Of a stretch of 64,000 nucleotides of DNA, positions 61,425 to 64,000 are shown piece by piece (position 1 is the stretch's first letter; every line of letters starts with the position of its first letter). The notes beneath the pieces were generated by a model that was not told the DNA's origin, did no database searches, and was given only the letters and a program-made list of their open reading frames with translations. A program made the position numbers and the translations under genes. Source of the stretch: an uncultured Porphyromonadaceae bacterium (GTDB lineage Bacteria; Bacteroidota; Bacteroidia; Bacteroidales; Muribaculaceae); the NCBI GenBank assembly GCA_947573485.1, contig CANPGB010000004.1:62001-126000 (forward strand), read 5' to 3'.

Positions 61425-62951
61425 TCAGAAACGGACGGCCTGAGCGCCCGAATTATCCATGCCTGGCATGGTGTAACCGGCGGGGCGGTAGTAGGTGGGG
61501 TCGCAAATTGTCATGCGGTGTCCGTTGAGCATAATGTAGTCGCCGGGGACAGCCGTGCTGAACTCGACGGCGGCGGCGAGGTGGCCGGGGTAGTAGACGA
61601 GGGCGCATGGCAGGCCGAGCACGTCTTTCACCAGGCGGGTGAAGAGTATGGCGTGGTCCTCACAGTCGGAGAGCGGGTAGTGGAGGGTTTCCTGGGCGAA
61701 GAAGGGGCGGTCGCCTCCCCATATCTTGTCGTCGTAGCCGTAGGGGAAGGAATCTTGCACGGTGCTGAGTATGAGGTTTACGGCGTCGAGTTCGCTCTTG
61801 CCGCGCGTGAGTTGCCTGAGCGGCTCTACAAGGGCTGAGCGCACGGCGGGTTGCAGTGGCGTGAGGGCGTAGTTTACCCATTGTGCGGGCACGCCTCCGT
61901 TGTCGTAGCTGAACCGCGGGTAGCGGCTGAAGAAATCGAGGAGTCCTGCGTCGGCGGCGGGGGTGTCGATGTTGACCTCGGGGTAGTCTTCGGTGGCGAG
62001 AGAGCGGCGGCTTGACGTTCCTGCGGTTGCGGGGAGGCTTGTGCAGAAGAGGTCGACGGGTTTGAGCGAGGCGCCGAGGCTGTCGTGCATGAAGAATGAG
62101 CCTGCGGGTGCCGAGGGGCTGTAGAACACGTAGCGGCGGCCATCTTTCACTGTGTAGGCGAATTTGCGCTCAGGGTTGCACATAGGCATCTGGCTGGTGC
62201 CGAACATGGTGTAGAGGGTGTTGCCTGCGTTTGCCAGACGGGCGTCGTAGCCGAGCTGCACGAGTAGCCATGTCTGCAGGAAGGCCTGCGACGAGGGGTT
62301 GCTCATCATGCTGCGCGCCACGACGTCGGTGAACTCGAGGGCTGCCCAGCCGGTGAGGTTGTTTTGCCTTGTGGCGGCGAGGACGTCGGCTGCGAGGGCG
62401 TTCCACTCGGCCGATGCGCTCGATTTATTCCACTGGTTTGCAATTGTGGCGGGGCTGTAGTCGATAAGTTGCCAGTCGCCGACTACGGCCACGGGGTATT
62501 TGCGGCCATAAAGCGTGACGTCGGTGCGTATTACGGGCACCTCTTCCTCTATTACTTCATCTTCCTCGACCAGGGGCGAGGGCTGTGGCTTGGGGTCGAC
62601 CACGGGCGGCGTCACGGGAGCGACATCGAGCTCACGGTCGATAGGGTCGGGGAGCGGGTCGGGCGTCACGGGTCGCACCGGGGGCACGGGATTGATGCGC
62701 ACGGGGTTGGGCACCTCGGCGGGTATGTTTTTGCCCCATGCGCGCTCCATGATTTTGGCAATGCGTTTGTTGGCGGTGGCGCGTACTTTCTCGAGGCGTT
62801 TGTTGGCCTTTTTCTGCACGGCCTCTATTTTCTTGCGGTTCTTTTCCTGCATTTTTTCGAGCTTGCCTTTGTCGGCAGCCCCGGCGCTGAAAGCGAGGGT
62901 CGCGGCCATGAAGAGTGCAGTGCCGAGACGCAGGAGGGAGGAGTTTCTCAT
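61425..62951 (-). CDS. Secreted transglutaminase-like protein with basic coiled-coil and Pro-rich linker
   Basis: A 508-residue protein with a signal peptide (MRNSSLLRLGTALFMAATLAFSAGA). Residues about 27-75 are a Lys-rich coiled coil (KLEKMQEKNRKKIEAVQKKA). A Pro-rich, then acidic linker (PVPPVRPVTPDPLPDPIDRE; VEEDEVIEEEVPV) reaches about 140. The C-terminal part is transglutaminase-like with a plausible triad: Cys in YPLSDCEDHAILF (about 422), His in YYPGHLAAAVEF (about 448), Asp in ICDPTYYRPAG (about 479). Such domains act as proteases or cross-linkers at the envelope. It overlaps the upstream gene by 4 bp, so they form an operon. Confidence 0.82.
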   Translation of the reverse strand: MRNSSLLRLGTALFMAATLAFSAGAADKGKLEKMQEKNRKKIEAVQKKANKRLEKVRATANKRIAKIMERAWGKNIPAEVPNPVRINPVPPVRPVTPDPLPDPIDRELDVAPVTPPVVDPKPQPSPLVEEDEVIEEEVPVIRTDVTLYGRKYPVAVVGDWQLIDYSPATIANQWNKSSASAEWNALAADVLAATRQNNLTGWAALEFTDVVARSMMSNPSSQAFLQTWLLVQLGYDARLANAGNTLYTMFGTSQMPMCNPERKFAYTVKDGRRYVFYSPSAPAGSFFMHDSLGASLKPVDLFCTSLPATAGTSSRRSLATEDYPEVNIDTPAADAGLLDFFSRYPRFSYDNGGVPAQWVNYALTPLQPAVRSALVEPLRQLTRGKSELDAVNLILSTVQDSFPYGYDDKIWGGDRPFFAQETLHYPLSDCEDHAILFTRLVKDVLGLPCALVYYPGHLAAAVEFSTAVPGDYIMLNGHRMTICDPTYYRPAGYTMPGMDNSGAQAVRF

Positions 62952-64000
62952 CGGAAAATCTTAAAGTCGGTGTGGTTGAAAAGCTCGCGTATATCCACAG
63001 AACCGGGCTGCCATGTGCGCACGTGAATCACGGGGTTTGCCGGGTCTTTGATCTGGAACTGGAGGTAGAGGTAGCCGTGGTCGCAGTACGAGGGCGAGAA
63101 GTAGTCCTGCTCGAGCTGTATGCCGTAGACTTCGGCATCCTCGTCGATGCGTACCACCGAGATATTGTCGAAACGCAGATTCACGTATTCGCGGCTGTCG
63201 AAAGTGGCTTTCAGACGGGTGAGATACTGGTCTTTGGTGAGGCGGTTGTATATGATTTTCTCGTTGTTGCGGTACCAGTAGTCTTCGGTCGGCATGCCTT
63301 GGCGGAGCACTGTGCCGGTGATGATAATGGCGTTGTCGTCGAAAATCGTGCGCATGTAGTCGATGTCTTTCAGGGCGAAAGCCGTCTGGTAGTTCTCTAT
63401 AAACTCTACAATTGCGTGGCGTATCATCTCTGGAATCGACGTTTCGCCGAGGATATTGTTGCGCGGCGCCTCGCCGAGGCCGAGCGAGATGTTGTCGATA
63501 AGTCCGTCGCTGTCGAACGAGAATACGAGGTCTTTGGTGAAGGTACGGTATTTGCCTGAGTTATAGCGAAAAGCCATGACGGCACCGCGGCACACGGGGT
63601 TGCCCTGCGAGCTCTGCCAGAAGTGGAGGTTGTCGGCGTCGACCACGCGGGCGTTGCCGCTGCGGATAATTGCGGCGTACTTGCGCGCGCCTTCGTCGGT
63701 GAAGAAGCTGCTCACGGCCGAGGGGCGGGCTTTCTGCGCAATGGCTCCGAGGAGCTCTTTGACGGTGCCCTGATAGCGGGTGGGGTTTATCATCTCGCGT
63801 GGGAGTACCTGTGCCTCGGTTGAGGCTTCGGGAACGCTTGCCTGCTGAGCCTTAGGGGCTTGCGATGAGGACTTGGACGACTCGGCCACAATGGGTGCGG
63901 TGCCGCTGCCGTCGGCGTTGACGAAGCGTGTGGCGCGCTTGGTGCGGTAGTCGGAGACTCCTTGCAGCACGGCCATCATCTGTGCGTCGGAGGCCTGGTC
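62948..64000 (-). CDS. Conserved hypothetical protein with NTF2-like region (5' end beyond window)
   Basis: The reading frame continues without a break from the track ATG (63979) to the window edge, encoding DQASDAQ before it, so the true start lies outside. At least 350 residues are seen. After a Ser/Ala-rich stretch comes a domain with FTDEGARKYAAIIRSG and LVFSFDSDGLIDNISLGLG, then an NTF2/SnoaL-like part (FIENYQTAFALKDIDYMRTIFDDNAIIITG). The C-terminus is YLYLQFQIKDPANPVIHVRTWQ. It overlaps the transglutaminase-like gene by ATGA. I do not recognise the function; a paired envelope role is likely (inference). Confidence 0.8.
   Translation of the reverse strand, partial: DQASDAQMMAVLQGVSDYRTKRATRFVNADGSGTAPIVAESSKSSSQAPKAQQASVPEASTEAQVLPREMINPTRYQGTVKELLGAIAQKARPSAVSSFFTDEGARKYAAIIRSGNARVVDADNLHFWQSSQGNPVCRGAVMAFRYNSGKYRTFTKDLVFSFDSDGLIDNISLGLGEAPRNNILGETSIPEMIRHAIVEFIENYQTAFALKDIDYMRTIFDDNAIIITGTVLRQGMPTEDYWYRNNEKIIYNRLTKDQYLTRLKATFDSREYVNLRFDNISVVRIDEDAEVYGIQLEQDYFSPSYCDHGYLYLQFQIKDPANPVIHVRTWQPGSVDIRELFNHTDFKIFR

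Overview
The window is chromosomal DNA of a gut-type member of the Bacteroidales. High coding GC, SusC/SusD pairs, a hybrid two-component system, lipoprotein-rich efflux operons and many promoters of the TTTG-N19/20-TAnnTTTG type all point this way. Muribaculaceae is my best guess at family level (inference from GC, style of intergenic repeats and C-terminal sequences; not proven).

Region 1 (1-5051) holds a small sugar-uptake unit on the minus strand: a LacI-type regulator, an SSS-family Na+/solute symporter and the start of an FAD-dependent oxidoreductase cut by the window edge. Twin LacI-like operator half-palindromes lie upstream of the symporter. A divergent AAA-ATPase-like/PD-(D/E)XK protein follows. 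Region 2 (5117-7534) has a secreted chitobiase-C-like protein, a cluster of short GC-rich repeats and an unrecognised ORF. Region 3 (7624-13624) is a classical three-gene RND multidrug efflux operon (adaptor, permease, outer-membrane factor). Region 4 (13943-17477) contains a DUF2795 protein and then an AT-richer two-gene island: a Schlafen/AlbA_2-HATPase protein and a nucleotidyltransferase with an extra N-terminal domain.

Region 5 (17549-44086) is the centrepiece, a beta-glucan-type polysaccharide utilisation locus organised around one hybrid two-component sensor (30012-34079). To its left, on the minus strand, is a tight six-gene operon: SusC, SusD, Tat-exported FAD oxidoreductase, GH3, SGNH-like protein, FAD oxidoreductase with N-terminal beta-sandwich. 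To its right, on the plus strand, is a seven-gene run: GH16, free-standing accessory domain, free-standing C-terminal domain protein, GH16 with fused accessory domain, beta-helix protein, BspA-like LRR protein, and a GH3-CE7 esterase fusion. Together these suggest surface capture and endo-cleavage of beta-1,3-type glucan by GH16, import by SusCD, and periplasmic finishing by GH3 plus deacetylation. The role of the two oxidoreductases is open.

Region 6 (44187-56305) has a DJ-1/PfpI protein and a seven-gene minus-strand operon that joins two beta-propeller lipoproteins and a CxxC thioredoxin-like protein to an adaptor, two unlike RND permeases and a TolC-type protein. Upstream of it, 56306-57177 is non-coding and filled with a duplicated 305-bp structured repeat, related to a copy near 2.2 kb. 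Region 7 (57178-64000) is mostly housekeeping: an acyltransferase, tRNA-Gln(TTG), a MATE transporter, SufE, a glutaminyl-cyclase-like M28 protein, a transglutaminase-like secreted protein and a partial NTF2-like protein.

All domain calls were made by eye from sequence motifs; no database search was run.
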